Of a stretch of 64,000 nt of DNA, positions 55,478 to 64,000 are shown one piece after another; position 1 is the first letter of the stretch, and each line of letters begins with the position of its first letter. The stretch lies in contig NZ_FQVN01000003.1 of assembly GCF_900129375.1 (NCBI RefSeq), positions 620,001 to 684,000 of the forward strand, in the 5' to 3' direction. The notes under the pieces were generated by a model. That model searched no databases and had not been told where the DNA came from. It saw only the letters and a list, made by a program, of their open reading frames with translations. The position numbers and the translations under genes are program-made. Origin of the DNA: Streptoalloteichus hindustanus. GTDB lineage: Bacteria > Actinomycetota > Actinomycetes > Mycobacteriales > Pseudonocardiaceae.

Positions 55478-57097
55478 TCAGCGGGGGCGCACTGCCGCCA
55501 GCAGCTCGGGCCCCCGCTCCTCAAGGCGTCGGACCGCGATCCGGCCGAACGCCCACGCGCTCAGCAGGCCGACCCCGACTCCCACCGGCGTCGCCAGCCA
55601 GCGCAGCGCGGCGGAGTCGACGACCGACCCGGCGGCCACGAGCGCGACCTCCGGCAACGCCACGACGAGCATCAGCAGGCTGATCGCGACCTGGAGCAAC
55701 GCCTTGGAGCAGCCCGGCATGCCGCCGGCGGCGAACGGGTTGGACCGCTGGACGGGCACCGGGTAGGCGGCGAAGACCGACATCACCGCGAGCACGCCGG
55801 AACCGCCGCCGAGCAGCGCCGGGACCAGGGACAGCAACCAGGGGTAGGCCCCGGTCTGCCCGGACAGCGCCGGCAGCGCGAACGCGGCCACCACCGCCAC
55901 CGGCGCGACGTAGACCAGCCAGGCGAGTTGGCGGCCCCGCACGTCCGCCCCCGCGGCCGCGGGCTGCACGAGCGTGTGCCACAGGGCGGTGCCGTCGAAG
56001 CCGTAGAGGTTGCCGGTGTTCATGGTGGAGATGAAGATCACGAACAGCGGGGCGTAGGCGAGCACCCCGACGCCGAGGTGGCCCCGGTCGTCCTCCAGCA
56101 CCGCCGGCAGGGCCGGCAGCGCCAGGCCGAGCACCAGCCCCGGCACCAGGACCGACCGGCGACGGGCGTCCCGCCACCACGTCCGCACCTCCTTGGCGGC
56201 GACCGCGCCGACCGGGGTGGCCGGCACGAGCGCCCACAGGCCGCCGCCGGCGGCGGCGCCCTTCCGGCCCGCCCGCGTCGGCCCGGTCGCCGACGGCGGC
56301 GTGGTCATCCGGCGCACCAGCAGCGCCGACCAGGCCCAGGCCAACACCGCGACGAGCGCGGCCAGCCCGCCCACCGCGCCGACGACCCGCCACCAGTCGG
56401 CCCGCGCCGCCGCCTCCACCGCGACCGGGGCCCAGCCCGAGGGCAGCGCCCGCAGGACCGCCACGAAACCCGGTGAGCGCCGCTCGACCAGGATCGGCGC
56501 GATCGCCTTGACCGCGTACTGGGCGGGCACGATCAGCAGGGCGGTGCCCGCGGCCAGCAGCACGCCGAGATCACGGCCCCGGCGCGAGCGCAGGACCGCG
56601 CCCAGGGCGCCGACGACCACCCGGGACAACGCCAGCACCAGCGCGAGCTGCAACGGCACGACCACCAGGGCGACGACCAGCGGGCCGACGCCCAGGGTCG
56701 CCCCGCGGACCACCAGCCCGGCGAAGGCGACCAGGCTCACCAGCGGCGGCACGCCGACGACGGCGGAGACCAGCAGCCCGCCGGCGAGGCGGCGGGGGCC
56801 GATCGGCAGCAGGCGGAAGTGCTCGGGCTGCAGGGTCTCGTCGCTGCCGGAGAGCAGCACCGGGCCCACGACCCAGCCGAGCGTCCACGCGGCCAGCAGG
56901 GCGGCGGCGACGTCGGTGCCGATCGCCAGCGACTCCCCCGCCGCGCCGCCGGGCCCGCCCACCGCCAGCACGACCGCCGTGAACAGCCCGCCGACCAGGC
57001 CGAACACCGACCCGACCAGGAACGGCGCCGCCCTGGCCGACCCGCGCAGCCCGTGCCGCAGCACCCGCAGGCGCATCCGGATCAGGACGCCAACCAC
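55478..57097 (-). CDS. ABC-2 type exporter permease
   Basis: A 539-residue membrane protein with about 12 hydrophobic segments in two halves joined by a basic linker (RRMTTPPSATGPTRAGRKGA). It is longer than a usual ABC-2 half-permease and may be a fused pair. FHRLLPIGPRRL-like text (EHFRLLPIGPRRLAGGLLVS) fits the permeases adjoining this ATPase type. It overlaps the ATPase gene by 16 bp. Cargo unknown. Confidence 0.8.
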   Translation of the reverse strand: MVGVLIRMRLRVLRHGLRGSARAAPFLVGSVFGLVGGLFTAVVLAVGGPGGAAGESLAIGTDVAAALLAAWTLGWVVGPVLLSGSDETLQPEHFRLLPIGPRRLAGGLLVSAVVGVPPLVSLVAFAGLVVRGATLGVGPLVVALVVVPLQLALVLALSRVVVGALGAVLRSRRGRDLGVLLAAGTALLIVPAQYAVKAIAPILVERRSPGFVAVLRALPSGWAPVAVEAAARADWWRVVGAVGGLAALVAVLAWAWSALLVRRMTTPPSATGPTRAGRKGAAAGGGLWALVPATPVGAVAAKEVRTWWRDARRRSVLVPGLVLGLALPALPAVLEDDRGHLGVGVLAYAPLFVIFISTMNTGNLYGFDGTALWHTLVQPAAAGADVRGRQLAWLVYVAPVAVVAAFALPALSGQTGAYPWLLSLVPALLGGGSGVLAVMSVFAAYPVPVQRSNPFAAGGMPGCSKALLQVAISLLMLVVALPEVALVAAGSVVDSAALRWLATPVGVGVGLLSAWAFGRIAVRRLEERGPELLAAVRPR

Positions 57098-57906
57098 GAC
57101 AACCCCTCCGCCCCACCGGTGCGGCCGCCGACGAGGTGCACGAACGCCGCCTCCAGGCTCTGCCCGCCCCGCACCAGCTCCACCGGCCCGCTGGCCACCA
57201 CGCGCCCGCCCGCGATCACCGCCACGTGGTCGCAGAGCTGCTCGACCAGCGTCATGACGTGGCTGGACAGCACGACCGCCCCGCCGGAGTCCACGAACCG
57301 GCGCAGGATCGTGCGGATCGTGGCGGCGGAAACCGGGTCGACCGCCTCGAAGGGCTCGTCGAGCACCAGCAGCTTCGGCGCGTGCAGCAGCGCCGTGGCC
57401 AGCCCGATCTTCTTGCGCATGCCGGCCGAGTAGTCGACCACCAGGGTGCGGTCGGCCTCGGCCAGCTCCAGCACCGCGAGCAGCTCCTCGGTCCGGCGCG
57501 CCACCGTGTCGGGCGGCAGGCCCCGCAACAGGCCGGTGTAGGTGAGCAGCTCACGCCCGGTCAACCGTTCGGGCAACGTCAGGCCGTCCGGGAGGACGCC
57601 GACGAGCTCCTTGGCGCGGGCCGGGTCGGCCCAGACGTCGGCCCCGAGGATGTGCGCCCGCCCCGCGTCGGGGCGCAGCAGGCCGACCGCCATGGACAAC
57701 GTCGTGGTCTTGCCGGCCCCGTTCGGGCCGACCAGGCCGAAGAACGACCCCCGGGGCACGGCGAGCGACACCCGGTCCACCGCCGTCCTGCCGTCGAACG
57801 CCTTGACCAGGCCGGACAGCCGCAGGGCCGGGACGCCCCCCGCGTCCTCGGCCCCCTCGGCGCGGACGCCCTCCTGCGCTCCGGCCGCTTCCCGCGTCAC
57901 GTCCAC
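57082..57906 (-). CDS. ABC exporter ATPase
   Basis: A 274-residue ABC ATPase. Walker A GPNGAGKTTTLSM, signature VDYSAGMRKKIGLATAL and Walker B LLVLDEPFEAVD are intact; the signature is YSAGMRKK rather than LSGGQ, common in DrrA-like exporters. GTG at 57906. Works with the overlapping ABC-2 permease. Divergent from the SPFH gene. Confidence 0.92.
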   Translation of the reverse strand: MDVTREAAGAQEGVRAEGAEDAGGVPALRLSGLVKAFDGRTAVDRVSLAVPRGSFFGLVGPNGAGKTTTLSMAVGLLRPDAGRAHILGADVWADPARAKELVGVLPDGLTLPERLTGRELLTYTGLLRGLPPDTVARRTEELLAVLELAEADRTLVVDYSAGMRKKIGLATALLHAPKLLVLDEPFEAVDPVSAATIRTILRRFVDSGGAVVLSSHVMTLVEQLCDHVAVIAGGRVVASGPVELVRGGQSLEAAFVHLVGGRTGGAEGLSWLAS

Positions 57907-57952
57907 GCGTCCTCCCCTCGCCGTCGGCCGGCGCCCTCGCCGCCCGACGAAA

Positions 57953-57968
57953 AAAGTGATATCACTTT
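57953..57968. promoter_or_regulatory. Perfect 16-bp palindrome before the SPFH operon
   Basis: AAAGTGATATCACTTT is fully symmetric and the only AT-rich sequence in the 111-bp divergent gap, 49 bp before the SPFH ATG and 46 bp before the ABC ATPase GTG. The ribbon-helix-helix protein encoded just downstream is a natural candidate to bind it (inference). Confidence 0.65.
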
Positions 57969-58017
57969 GCTAGATGGGCGGCAACGGGCCCGCCCGGGAC
58001 GGGGAGGTCGAGGGGCG

Positions 58018-58938
58018 ATGCCGAAAACGCCGTCAGCGCCGATGCCGGAGGTCGCGCGCGGTCACGGTTCGGTGCGGGAGCAACGGGCGTTCGCGCCGAA
58101 CGGCCTGGCGGGAGGCGGCGTCGGGCTCGCCCTGCTCCTGGGCGGCGTGGCCATGGGCGTGGCGCTGGGAGAGCGGAACGCCGCGGTCGGGGTGCCGATC
58201 GCGGTGGTCCTCGGCCTCGCCGGCCTCCTCACCCTCGCCGGCCTGGTGACCGTGTCACCCGGCGAGGCCAAGGTGCTCCAGTTCCTCGGCCGCTACGTCG
58301 GCACTCTGCGCGACTCCGGCCTCTACTGGGTGAACCCGCTGACCACCAAGAAGATGGTCTCCACTCGCATCCGCAACCACGAGAGCGCGGTGCTGAAGGT
58401 CAACGACGGCGACGGCAACCCGATCGAGATCGCCGCGGTGGTGGTCTGGCAGGTGGCCGACACCGCCCAGGCGGTCTTCGACGTGGACGACTTCGTCACC
58501 TTCGTCGAGGTGCAGACCGAGACGGCCGTGCGGCACATCGCCAACAGCTACCCGTACGACGCGCACGGGGAGACCGGCCTGTCGCTGCGGGAGAACGCCG
58601 AGGAGATCACCGAGCGGCTCTCCGCCGAGATCGCGGACCGGGTCGCCGCCGCCGGCGTCCGGGTGATCGAGTCCCGGTTCACGCACCTGGCCTACGCTCC
58701 CGAGATCGCGCACGCGATGTTGCAGCGCCAGCAGGCCAGCGCGGTCGTCTCGGCCAGGGCGCGGATCGTCGAGGGCGCGGTGGGCATGGTCGAGATGGCG
58801 CTCGACCGGCTGGCCGAGCACGACGTCGTGGAGCTGGACGAGGAGCGGAAGGCGGCGATGGTGAGCAACCTGCTCGTGGTCCTGTGCGGCGACCGGTCGA
58901 CGCAACCGGTGGTCAACACGGGGTCCCTCTACCACTGA
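58018..58938 (+). CDS. SPFH/Band 7 (slipin-like) membrane protein
   Basis: A 306-residue protein. Two close hydrophobic segments (about 36-52 and 58-80) form an N-terminal hairpin. The SPFH domain follows ([60 protein letters not shown]). SPFH proteins organise membrane microdomains. ATG at 58018 after a G-rich stretch. It is 6 bp upstream of the ribbon-helix-helix gene; the two form an operon seen in many actinomycetes. Confidence 0.9.
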   Translation: MPKTPSAPMPEVARGHGSVREQRAFAPNGLAGGGVGLALLLGGVAMGVALGERNAAVGVPIAVVLGLAGLLTLAGLVTVSPGEAKVLQFLGRYVGTLRDSGLYWVNPLTTKKMVSTRIRNHESAVLKVNDGDGNPIEIAAVVVWQVADTAQAVFDVDDFVTFVEVQTETAVRHIANSYPYDAHGETGLSLRENAEEITERLSAEIADRVAAAGVRVIESRFTHLAYAPEIAHAMLQRQQASAVVSARARIVEGAVGMVEMALDRLAEHDVVELDEERKAAMVSNLLVVLCGDRSTQPVVNTGSLYH

Positions 58939-58944
58939 CGCCCC

Positions 58945-59190
58945 GTGGTCGAGCGCAAGAGCTTCCTGCTCCGTCTGGACCCGGTGGTCCACGACGCGCT
59001 GGCGCGGTGGGCGGCCGACGAGCTGCGGAGCACGAACGCGCAGGTCGAGTTCGTGCTCCGCAAGGCGCTGGCCGAGGCGGGCCGCCTGCCGGCCGACGCC
59101 GGCCGCCCCGCCCGCCGGGGACGCCCCCGCAAGCGCCCCGAGAGCCCGGACCCGCCGGCGGCCGACCGGAAGAACGGGTCCCCCGAATGA
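58945..59190 (+). CDS. Arc/CopG-like ribbon-helix-helix protein
   Basis: An 81-residue protein. KSFLLRLDPVVHDALARWAA and NAQVEFVLRKALAEAGR form the ribbon-helix-helix, then a basic Pro/Arg-rich tail. GTG at 58945 follows the SPFH stop by 6 bp. It may repress its own operon through the AAAGTGATATCACTTT site. No toxin partner other than the SPFH protein is visible. Confidence 0.85.
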   Translation: MVERKSFLLRLDPVVHDALARWAADELRSTNAQVEFVLRKALAEAGRLPADAGRPARRGRPRKRPESPDPPAADRKNGSPE

Positions 59191-59203
59191 CCCCGGCGAC
59201 CAG

Positions 59204-59247
59204 ACGGGTGGGTGGCACGTCCGCTGTCGGACGTGCCACCCACCCGT
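59204..59247. terminator. 20-bp stem terminator after the SPFH operon
   Basis: ACGGGTGGGTGGCACGTCCG pairs exactly with its complement across a CTGT loop, followed by TTCTCTT. The strongest terminator in the window. Confidence 0.9.
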
Positions 59248-59336
59248 TTCTCTTATGGCGATGCCGATGCCAGCGCCGCCGCAGGTCAGCGGGCGAGGCG
59301 ACCACCGCGGCCGGGCAGTGGCCGGTCAGCGGCCGG

Positions 59337-59690
59337 TCAGTTCGGGGGCGAAGCGGCCTCGGCCGAAGCCCCGGCGACGGACAACGCGCGCGCCACCCGG
59401 CGCACCACCCGGATCGCACCGAGCGTGACCAACGCGAAGAGGACGAGGCCAGCAGCGGCCACCAGCGGCGCTCCGTAGGCGACATCCCAGTCGCCCAGGC
59501 GCAGGCTCAGCCGTCGAAGGTCGGCGTGCCCCAGCGCCGCAGCGAGCCGGCCGACGAGAGCGTGCCTGATCAGCATCTCCAGCAGCCCCGCGACCAGGGC
59601 TCCCAGGGACGCGCCCACCAACAGCTCGCCCACACCGCGCCCCGTCGCCCGCCCGGACCCGTCCGCCGCACCCGTCACCACGTCTCCCAC
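59337..59690 (-). CDS. Small membrane protein of unknown function
   Basis: A 117-residue protein with two hydrophobic segments (about 20-42 and 70-95) separated by LGHADLRRLSLRLGDWDVAY. No family recognised. GTG at 59690. The 244-bp gap upstream of it, before the TauE gene stop, shows nothing else. Confidence 0.5.
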   Translation of the reverse strand: MGDVVTGAADGSGRATGRGVGELLVGASLGALVAGLLEMLIRHALVGRLAAALGHADLRRLSLRLGDWDVAYGAPLVAAAGLVLFALVTLGAIRVVRRVARALSVAGASAEAASPPN

Positions 59691-59934
59691 AGCTCATCAC
59701 GAGAAGTAATCGATGGTCACTGTGAGTATGTGATCATCGGGCGGCGCGCCGACAGCCCGCGCGGCGTCGTTCCCGCCACCGACCCCCGCAATCCGCCGTC
59801 CGGATGACACCGGAGACCACCAGCGCTGGGTGACGAGGGCGCGGTCGTGACACACCCGGCGTCGCCGGGTCCCCGCCGCCGCTGGCCGCTGGCCCCGTCG
59901 GCGTCCCCACGCCGGGCGCGCCGGACCCCCGGGG

Positions 59935-60750
59935 TCAGGCCCCGACCGCGAACTTCCAGCCGATGGTGACCACCAGCGCGGCCACCACCCCGAGGAACAC
60001 CCGGCGGACGAACGCCGAACCGCGGTTCACCGCCACCGAGGCGCCGATCACCGCGCCCGCGACGTTGCAGACGGCCATGGTCAACCCCAGCCCCCACAGC
60101 ACCTTGCCGGCGGGCACGAAGTAGACCAGCGCGCCCAGGTTCGTGGCGATGTTGACGAGCTTGGCCGTGGCCGAGGCGCGCAGGAACGCGAACCCGAGCA
60201 GACCCACCATCAGGAACACCAGGAACGACCCGGTGCCGGGACCGGTCATGCCGTCGTAGAAGCCGAGGACGGCGCCGCCCACCGCCATCAGGGCGGTCTC
60301 CTGGACCCGGCCGAACCGGCCGTTCTCGCTCGCGCCCAGTTCCCGGCGGCGCCAGGTGTAGTACCCGACGCCGACCATGGCGACCAGCACGATCCCGTTG
60401 AGCGCGCCCGGCGAGAGCCGGTCGGCCACCTTCGCGCCCCCGAGGGCGCCGGCGAACGCGGCCCCGGCCATCAGCAGGGCGGGCCGCCACTCGACGCGGG
60501 TGCGGCGGGCGTAGGTGCGCATGGCCGCCGTCGTGCCGACCACCGACGAGACCTTGTTCGTCGCCAGCGAGTAGATCGGGTGACCACCCGGCGCGAGCAG
60601 CATCAACGCCGGGAGCTGGATGAGACCGCCGCCACCGACGACGGCGTCGACCGCGCCGGCCGCGAAGGCCGCGGCGCAGAGGAACAACAACCCCACCAGC
60701 GAGACGTCGGCGAACCCAGGCCAGCCCAGTGAGGTCAACACGCCGATCAC
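59935..60750 (-). CDS. TauE/SafE family sulfite/organosulfur exporter-like permease
   Basis: A 271-residue protein with eight or so hydrophobic helices. [20 protein letters not shown] and the second-half [19 protein letters not shown] are the paired family motifs. TauE/SafE proteins move sulfonates, sulfite or sulfoacetate in several bacteria; direct assignment here is not possible. GTG at 60750. Confidence 0.88.
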   Translation of the reverse strand: MIGVLTSLGWPGFADVSLVGLLFLCAAAFAAGAVDAVVGGGGLIQLPALMLLAPGGHPIYSLATNKVSSVVGTTAAMRTYARRTRVEWRPALLMAGAAFAGALGGAKVADRLSPGALNGIVLVAMVGVGYYTWRRRELGASENGRFGRVQETALMAVGGAVLGFYDGMTGPGTGSFLVFLMVGLLGFAFLRASATAKLVNIATNLGALVYFVPAGKVLWGLGLTMAVCNVAGAVIGASVAVNRGSAFVRRVFLGVVAALVVTIGWKFAVGA

Positions 60751-60844
60751 CCTATGGGGCGTGCGTCACTCCCCAGGCGCGCACATGACCCAGGTCACGC
60801 CGCCGGGCCTGCGGCGCGGCCCGACTGGTCCGGGCGGCGGCGAG

Positions 60845-60873
60845 TTGGGTGCCCCGATCGGCGCTGCTACGAT
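60845..60873 (+). promoter_or_regulatory. rpsT promoter
   Basis: TTGGGT (60845-60850), 17-bp spacer, TACGAT (60868-60873). Transcription from about 60880 would leave a leader of about 130 nt before rpsT, long enough for feedback control by S20. Confidence 0.6.
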
Positions 60874-61012
60874 GGTCAGCCGTGCCGTGCGGCATTCCGC
60901 CGTGGAGGAAACCCCCCGGGGCGCAGCCGCCGACTCCCGTCGACGTCAGTTCTCCCGAGGGCGCCGAACCAGCGCGGCACGACCACTGTCGACCGAGACC
61001 GAGGGGCTTCGC

Positions 61013-61273
61013 GTGGCCAACATCAAGTCGCAGATGAAGCGCAACCGCCAGAACGAGGAGCGGCGTCTGCGCAACAAGTCCGTCAAGTCGGCGGTGAAGA
61101 CCGCCATCCGCAAGTTCCGCGAGGCCGCCGAGGCCGGGGACAAGGACAAGGCCCTGGAGCTGCTGCGCGACGCGGGCAAGAAGCTGGACAAGGCCGCCAG
61201 CAAGGGTGTCATCCACCCGAACCAGGCCGCCAACAAGAAGTCGGCGCTGGCCCAGCGCGCGAACAAGCTCTGA
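61013..61273 (+). CDS. rpsT: 30S ribosomal protein S20
   Basis: An 86-residue, Lys/Arg-rich helical protein binding 16S r[23 protein letters not shown] at the start and [20 protein letters not shown] at the end are diagnostic. GTG at 61013 (the protein begins ANIKSQ). It lies next to holA as in mycobacteria, here separated by the sigma factor and inhibitor genes. Confidence 0.98.
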   Translation: MANIKSQMKRNRQNEERRLRNKSVKSAVKTAIRKFREAAEAGDKDKALELLRDAGKKLDKAASKGVIHPNQAANKKSALAQRANKL

Positions 61274-61293
61274 GCGTTCGCACCCGAACGCCG

Positions 61294-61330
61294 CGAAGGC
61301 GCCGCCCCCGGGTCGGGGGCGGCGCCTTCG
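61294..61330 (+). terminator. rpsT terminator
   Basis: CGAAGGCGCCGCCCCC pairs with its complement across a 5-nt loop, 20 bp past the stop. Confidence 0.9.
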
Positions 61331-61399
61331 TCGTCTGGCGCAGGGGAGGGAACTGGGCGTCCTCGCGCGGGGCCCGTCCGCGCGCGGCCGCCGGGGTCG

Positions 61400-61912
61400 T
61401 CAGCCGGTGTGTCGGACGCGTCGTCGGGCACGGCAGCGGGCCCGGCTCGCCGCCGACTCGCTGGCCCTGGTGGTGATCCCCAGTTCCCTGGCGATCTCCC
61501 GGTGACCGCGCCCGCTGGCCAGGGAGAGCAGGATCCGCCGCTCCCTGCTGCTCATCGGACCGCAGCGGTGCAGCAGCCACCGGGCCTCGGCCCGGTCGCT
61601 GACCAGCTCCGCGGGGTCCTCGACCGCGCACGGCAGCAGCCGCGGGTGCTCGCCCAACTGGCGGGCGACGCTGCGCCGCCGGAAGCGGTCCACGCACAAC
61701 CGGCGCACCACGGCCACGAGGAACTGCCGCATCCGGGTCCGGTCCAGTCTCGGAAATTCCGCCGCCCGCACCAACGCGTCGTGGACGACGTCCTCAGCCT
61801 CATACCCACTCCCGCAGTAGTGCGTCGCCATTTGGACCAAGAGCGGACGCAGTTCCACACATGCCTGCCAAAAACTGGCTTCCGCACTCCGTGCCGAAGC
61901 ACCCTCACGCAT
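61400..61912 (-). CDS. ECF-type RNA polymerase sigma factor
   Basis: A 170-residue protein. Region 2 is seen in EAEDVVHDALVRAAEFPRLD and MRQFLVAVVRRLCVDRFRRR; region 4 in MSSRERRILLSLASGRGHRE and IARELGITTRASESAASRAR. It lacks a SnoaL tail, so it is not SigJ. The ATG at 61912 is preferred because AGGGG lies six bases upstream; an ATG at 61918 is also in frame. No anti-sigma gene is adjacent. Divergent from the inhibitor-like gene. Confidence 0.82.
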   Translation of the reverse strand: MREGASARSAEASFWQACVELRPLLVQMATHYCGSGYEAEDVVHDALVRAAEFPRLDRTRMRQFLVAVVRRLCVDRFRRRSVARQLGEHPRLLPCAVEDPAELVSDRAEARWLLHRCGPMSSRERRILLSLASGRGHREIARELGITTRASESAASRARCRARRRVRHTG

Positions 61913-62018
61913 GTCCATCCCCTGTTTCAGTGAAGTTAAACGCGACGCAACCCGCTGGCCCGGGTCCCGCGCGCGCCCATGGCCTACCCGGCCACGAACA
62001 GCCCACATTGCCCCTTCA

Positions 62019-62033
62019 TTGCACAGAGTGCAA
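62019..62033. promoter_or_regulatory. 15-bp palindrome between sigma factor and inhibitor genes
   Basis: TTGCAC-AGA-GTGCAA is a perfect 6-bp inverted repeat in the 337-bp divergent gap 61913-62249, which holds no gene. It lies about 107 bp upstream of the sigma-factor start. Confidence 0.5.
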
Positions 62034-62249
62034 CTCGCGGACGGCAAGTGTTGGTTGCGACCGAAAGCAATTTTCACAATCAGGTGATTGAGATCCGAAC
62101 TGGTTGACCGAGACCGGAACGGCTCCGTAGACCTCGCTATGAGAATGCTCACCGCGAGTGGGGCGCCGACTGGCCCGTATTACGGGTGGAGGCGCTCACG
62201 AGGCGCCTCGGCTCCCGGTAGGTCAAACCGTTTCCGGAAAGGAACCATG

Positions 62250-62675
62250 ATGGTGAGAAACCGGCTTGTCGGATTCGCGCTCGTCGCCGGTGGCGCCCTG
62301 CTGTTCGGCCTGGCGTCCCCCGCCAGCGCCGCGGCGCCGGACCCCACCGCCCAACCCGGAGTGGCGGCCTCCACCCTGGTGCTCAGCGCGAACCCCGGCG
62401 AGCGGCCCTCGCCCTCCGCCCGGCACGTGGTGCTCACCTGCGAGCCGACCGGAGGCAGCCACCCGGACCCCGAGCAGGCCTGCACCCAGCTCGCCCAGGT
62501 CAACGGTGACTTCCGCGACCTGAACACGCGGCAGGACCAGGCGTGCACGTTGATCTACGCGCCGGTCACGGTGACCGCGCACGGCTTCTGGCGGGGTCGC
62601 CCGGTCTCCTACCAGGAGACCTTCCCGAACGAGTGCGTGCTCAACGTCATGACCGGATCGGTCTTCCGCTTCTGA
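62250..62675 (+). CDS. Subtilisin-inhibitor-like (SSI) secreted protein
   Basis: A 141-residue exported protein with a signal peptide (LVGFALVAGGALLFGLASPASA). Four cysteines in SSI order are seen (LTCEPTGG, QACTQL, QACTLIYAPV, NECVLN), giving the two SSI disulfides. The reactive loop aligns as CTLIYAPV, which would place Leu at P1, where SSI itself has Met and others have Lys/Arg. It probably inhibits a subtilisin- or chymotrypsin-like protease outside the cell. AAAGGA precedes two adjacent ATGs (62247, 62250). Confidence 0.85.
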   Translation: MVRNRLVGFALVAGGALLFGLASPASAAAPDPTAQPGVAASTLVLSANPGERPSPSARHVVLTCEPTGGSHPDPEQACTQLAQVNGDFRDLNTRQDQACTLIYAPVTVTAHGFWRGRPVSYQETFPNECVLNVMTGSVFRF

Positions 62676-63000
62676 TCGGACCCGGTCACGACCACTATCC
62701 GGTGGCGCTGCCCCGATTCGCCGCCCGGGGCAGCGCCACCTCCCGGTGGCCACGCCTTTCTCCCCGCTTTCACACATCGCGCGCACACCTCCCGGCAACG
62801 CTCTGTCACTGTTCCGCCGCCGTGCCACCCAAGGCGGCCATTCGGGCTATCACCCGAACGGCGGTGGACATACTTCCCGTGGCACCGGCTTTCCCAGGCT
62901 TCCCCCGGCACGACGTCGAAACACCCGCGAGTCAACACCTCGACAGGTGGTTATCCGAGGGAAAACACGCGCGCCATCCCTGATTCGGCCGCGCCCGCAC

Positions 63001-63029
63001 CCCCGACCCGAAGATCCACCGGGTCGGGG
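63001..63029 (-). terminator. 10-bp hairpin at the 3' end of element B
   Basis: CCCCGACCCG pairs with CGGGTCGGGG across a 9-nt loop. On the minus strand it directly follows copy B of the dispersed element and lies 254 bp past holA. Confidence 0.7.
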
Positions 63030-63105
63030 CCTTGCCCGCCCGACTTCCCCCAGCGCACCATGAAATTTGGGGGTTCCCCCGACATAACACCGTTTTGGAC
63101 GAATC
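63025..63105 (-). ncRNA. Dispersed conserved non-coding element, copy B
   Basis: Within the gene-free 607-bp stretch 62676-63282, the minus strand reads CGTCCAAAACGGTGTTA, then CGGGGGAACCCCC, then GGTGCGC and GGGCGGGCAAG, the same order and spacing as 13577-13655. It runs straight into the hairpin at 63001-63029. Candidate small RNA or conserved cis element (inference). Confidence 0.4.
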
Positions 63106-63282
63106 CGACGTCGACCCACGCCCAATTTGCGACCACACCTCGCGAATTCGGCGCCTTCCGGTCCCGCGCGGACCGAAGTTCCCCCGAACGGCGGGTACGA
63201 GGCTGTCAGCGAACCACGGACCCGGAGCCCTTCCAGCCGGCCCACCCGGGTGTGACGGAGTGAAAGCCGTCGATCCGACGCG

Positions 63283-64000
63283 TCAGGACCGCTGGCGGGC
63301 GTCGATGACGCGCATCACAGCCCGCTCCAGCGCGTAGTCGGCGTCGGCGGCCGCGCCCTTGACGTCGGCGTTGAGGTCGGCCACCAACCCCATCGCGATC
63401 GCCAGGCCCTCCGGCGTCCAGCCCCGGGACTGCGCCTGCGCCTTCTTCACCTTCCACGGCGGCATGCCCAGCTCCCCCGCCAACCGGACCGGGTCCGCCC
63501 GGCCCACCGCCGCCACCCTGGCGACGGTGCGGACCGCGTCGGCCAACGCGTCAGCGACCAGGACGTGCGCGACCCCGAGGTGCATCGCCCAGCGCAGCGC
63601 CTCCAACGCGCCCGCGCGGTCGCCCGTGACGGCCTTCTCCGCGACCGCGAACCCGGTCACCTCGGCGCGCCCCCGGTGGTAGCGCCGCACCGCCGCCTCG
63701 TCGATCCGGCCGTCGGTGTCGGCCACGAGCTGGCTGGCCGCCGCCGCCAACTCCCGCAGGTCCGAGCCGACCGCCTCCACCAGGGCGGCCACGCCGGCGG
63801 CGTCGATCCGACCACCCGCCCGGCGCACCTCCTCCTTGACGAAGGCGTCCCGCTCCGCCGGCCTGGTGATCTTCGAGCACTGGGTGACCCGCGCCCCCGC
63901 CCTGCGCAGCGCCTCGACGAGGTCCTTGCCCGGCTTGCGGCCACCCCCGTTGTGCAGCACCACCAGGCTCACGCCCTCGGCGGGCTGCTTCGCGTAGGCC
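63283..64000 (-). CDS. holA: DNA polymerase III delta subunit, N-terminal part outside the window
   Basis: The visible 239 codons run from the window edge to the stop at 63283. SLVVLHNGGGRKPGKDLVEA, CSKITRPAERDAFVKEEVRR, GSDLRELAAAASQLVADT and KVKKAQAQSRGW fit the AAA+ lid and collar domains of HolA, which opens the beta clamp. The P-loop-like N-terminal domain lies beyond 64000. A GTG at 63972 is internal, not the start. It is the Rv2413c position beside rpsT. Confidence 0.9.
   Translation of the reverse strand, partial: AYAKQPAEGVSLVVLHNGGGRKPGKDLVEALRRAGARVTQCSKITRPAERDAFVKEEVRRAGGRIDAAGVAALVEAVGSDLRELAAAASQLVADTDGRIDEAAVRRYHRGRAEVTGFAVAEKAVTGDRAGALEALRWAMHLGVAHVLVADALADAVRTVARVAAVGRADPVRLAGELGMPPWKVKKAQAQSRGWTPEGLAIAMGLVADLNADVKGAAADADYALERAVMRVIDARQRS

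Overview
The window is very GC-rich DNA with frequent GTG starts, 4-nt ATGA/GTGA gene overlaps and strong G/C-biased third codon positions. It comes from an actinomycete, most likely of the Pseudonocardiales (Saccharothrix/Actinosynnema/Lentzea-like). That placement is an inference from gene content and order, not from a search. The backbone follows the order I know from Mycobacterium tuberculosis Rv2357c-Rv2413c: glyS, smtB, zur, uppS, recO, era, a dead cytidine-deaminase homologue, a CNNM/CBS protein, ybeY, phoH, rsmE, dnaJ2, hrcA, hemW, sirA, cysH, sirohydrochlorin chelatase, lepA, rpsT, holA.

Region by region. 1-5.3 kb: the end of a YdcF/SanA-like gene, VKOR, Nudix, glyS, a class F sortase, a small Cys/His-rich protein with a tandem metallothionein-like repeat, a monooxygenase-fold protein and a small membrane protein. 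5.3-8.8 kb: an intergenic cluster of DnaA-box-like sites, the smtB-zur zinc regulator pair, a 16-bp tandem repeat and a two-gene membrane complex (COG0701 permease plus partner). 8.9-19.2 kb: minus-strand housekeeping genes, then a TetR/membrane-protein pair with duplicated operators. 19.2-20.35 kb has no convincing gene but holds a run of triloop hairpins. 20.35-26.5 kb: rsmE, dnaJ, hrcA, a conserved DG(L/I)HR protein, spo0M and hemW.

26.5-35.2 kb is a sulfur assimilation operon: a 28-codon cysteine-containing leader peptide with attenuator-like hairpins, sirA, a zinc-ribbon microprotein, cysH, cysD, cysN, ssuA, ssuB, ssuC and a sirohydrochlorin chelatase. Together these take up sulfonates, activate sulfate, reduce APS, reduce sulfite and make the siroheme for SirA. 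36.8-41.9 kb is the most unusual locus. Two overlapping genes encode three ADP-ribosylglycohydrolase domains, and the first gene also carries two N-terminal repeats resembling the actinobacterial type VII secretion-associated (SseB-like) domain. 42.8-43.9 kb is a secreted or anchored guanyl-type RNase with its barstar. 45.05-45.13 kb holds four palindromes at an exact 23-bp period, followed by an amino-acid permease gene interrupted by one TAA codon. The rest holds a nitronate monooxygenase, an M15 peptidase, an MFS/SnoaL/TetR module with a 26-bp perfect palindrome, lepA, an ABC exporter, an SPFH-ribbon-helix-helix pair behind a perfect palindrome, a TauE/SafE permease, rpsT, a sigma factor, a subtilisin-inhibitor-like protein and the 3' part of holA.

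A non-coding element of about 80 bp occurs twice (13577-13655 plus; 63025-63105 minus), each copy followed by a strong hairpin. No tRNA, rRNA, CRISPR array, transposase or prophage gene was seen.
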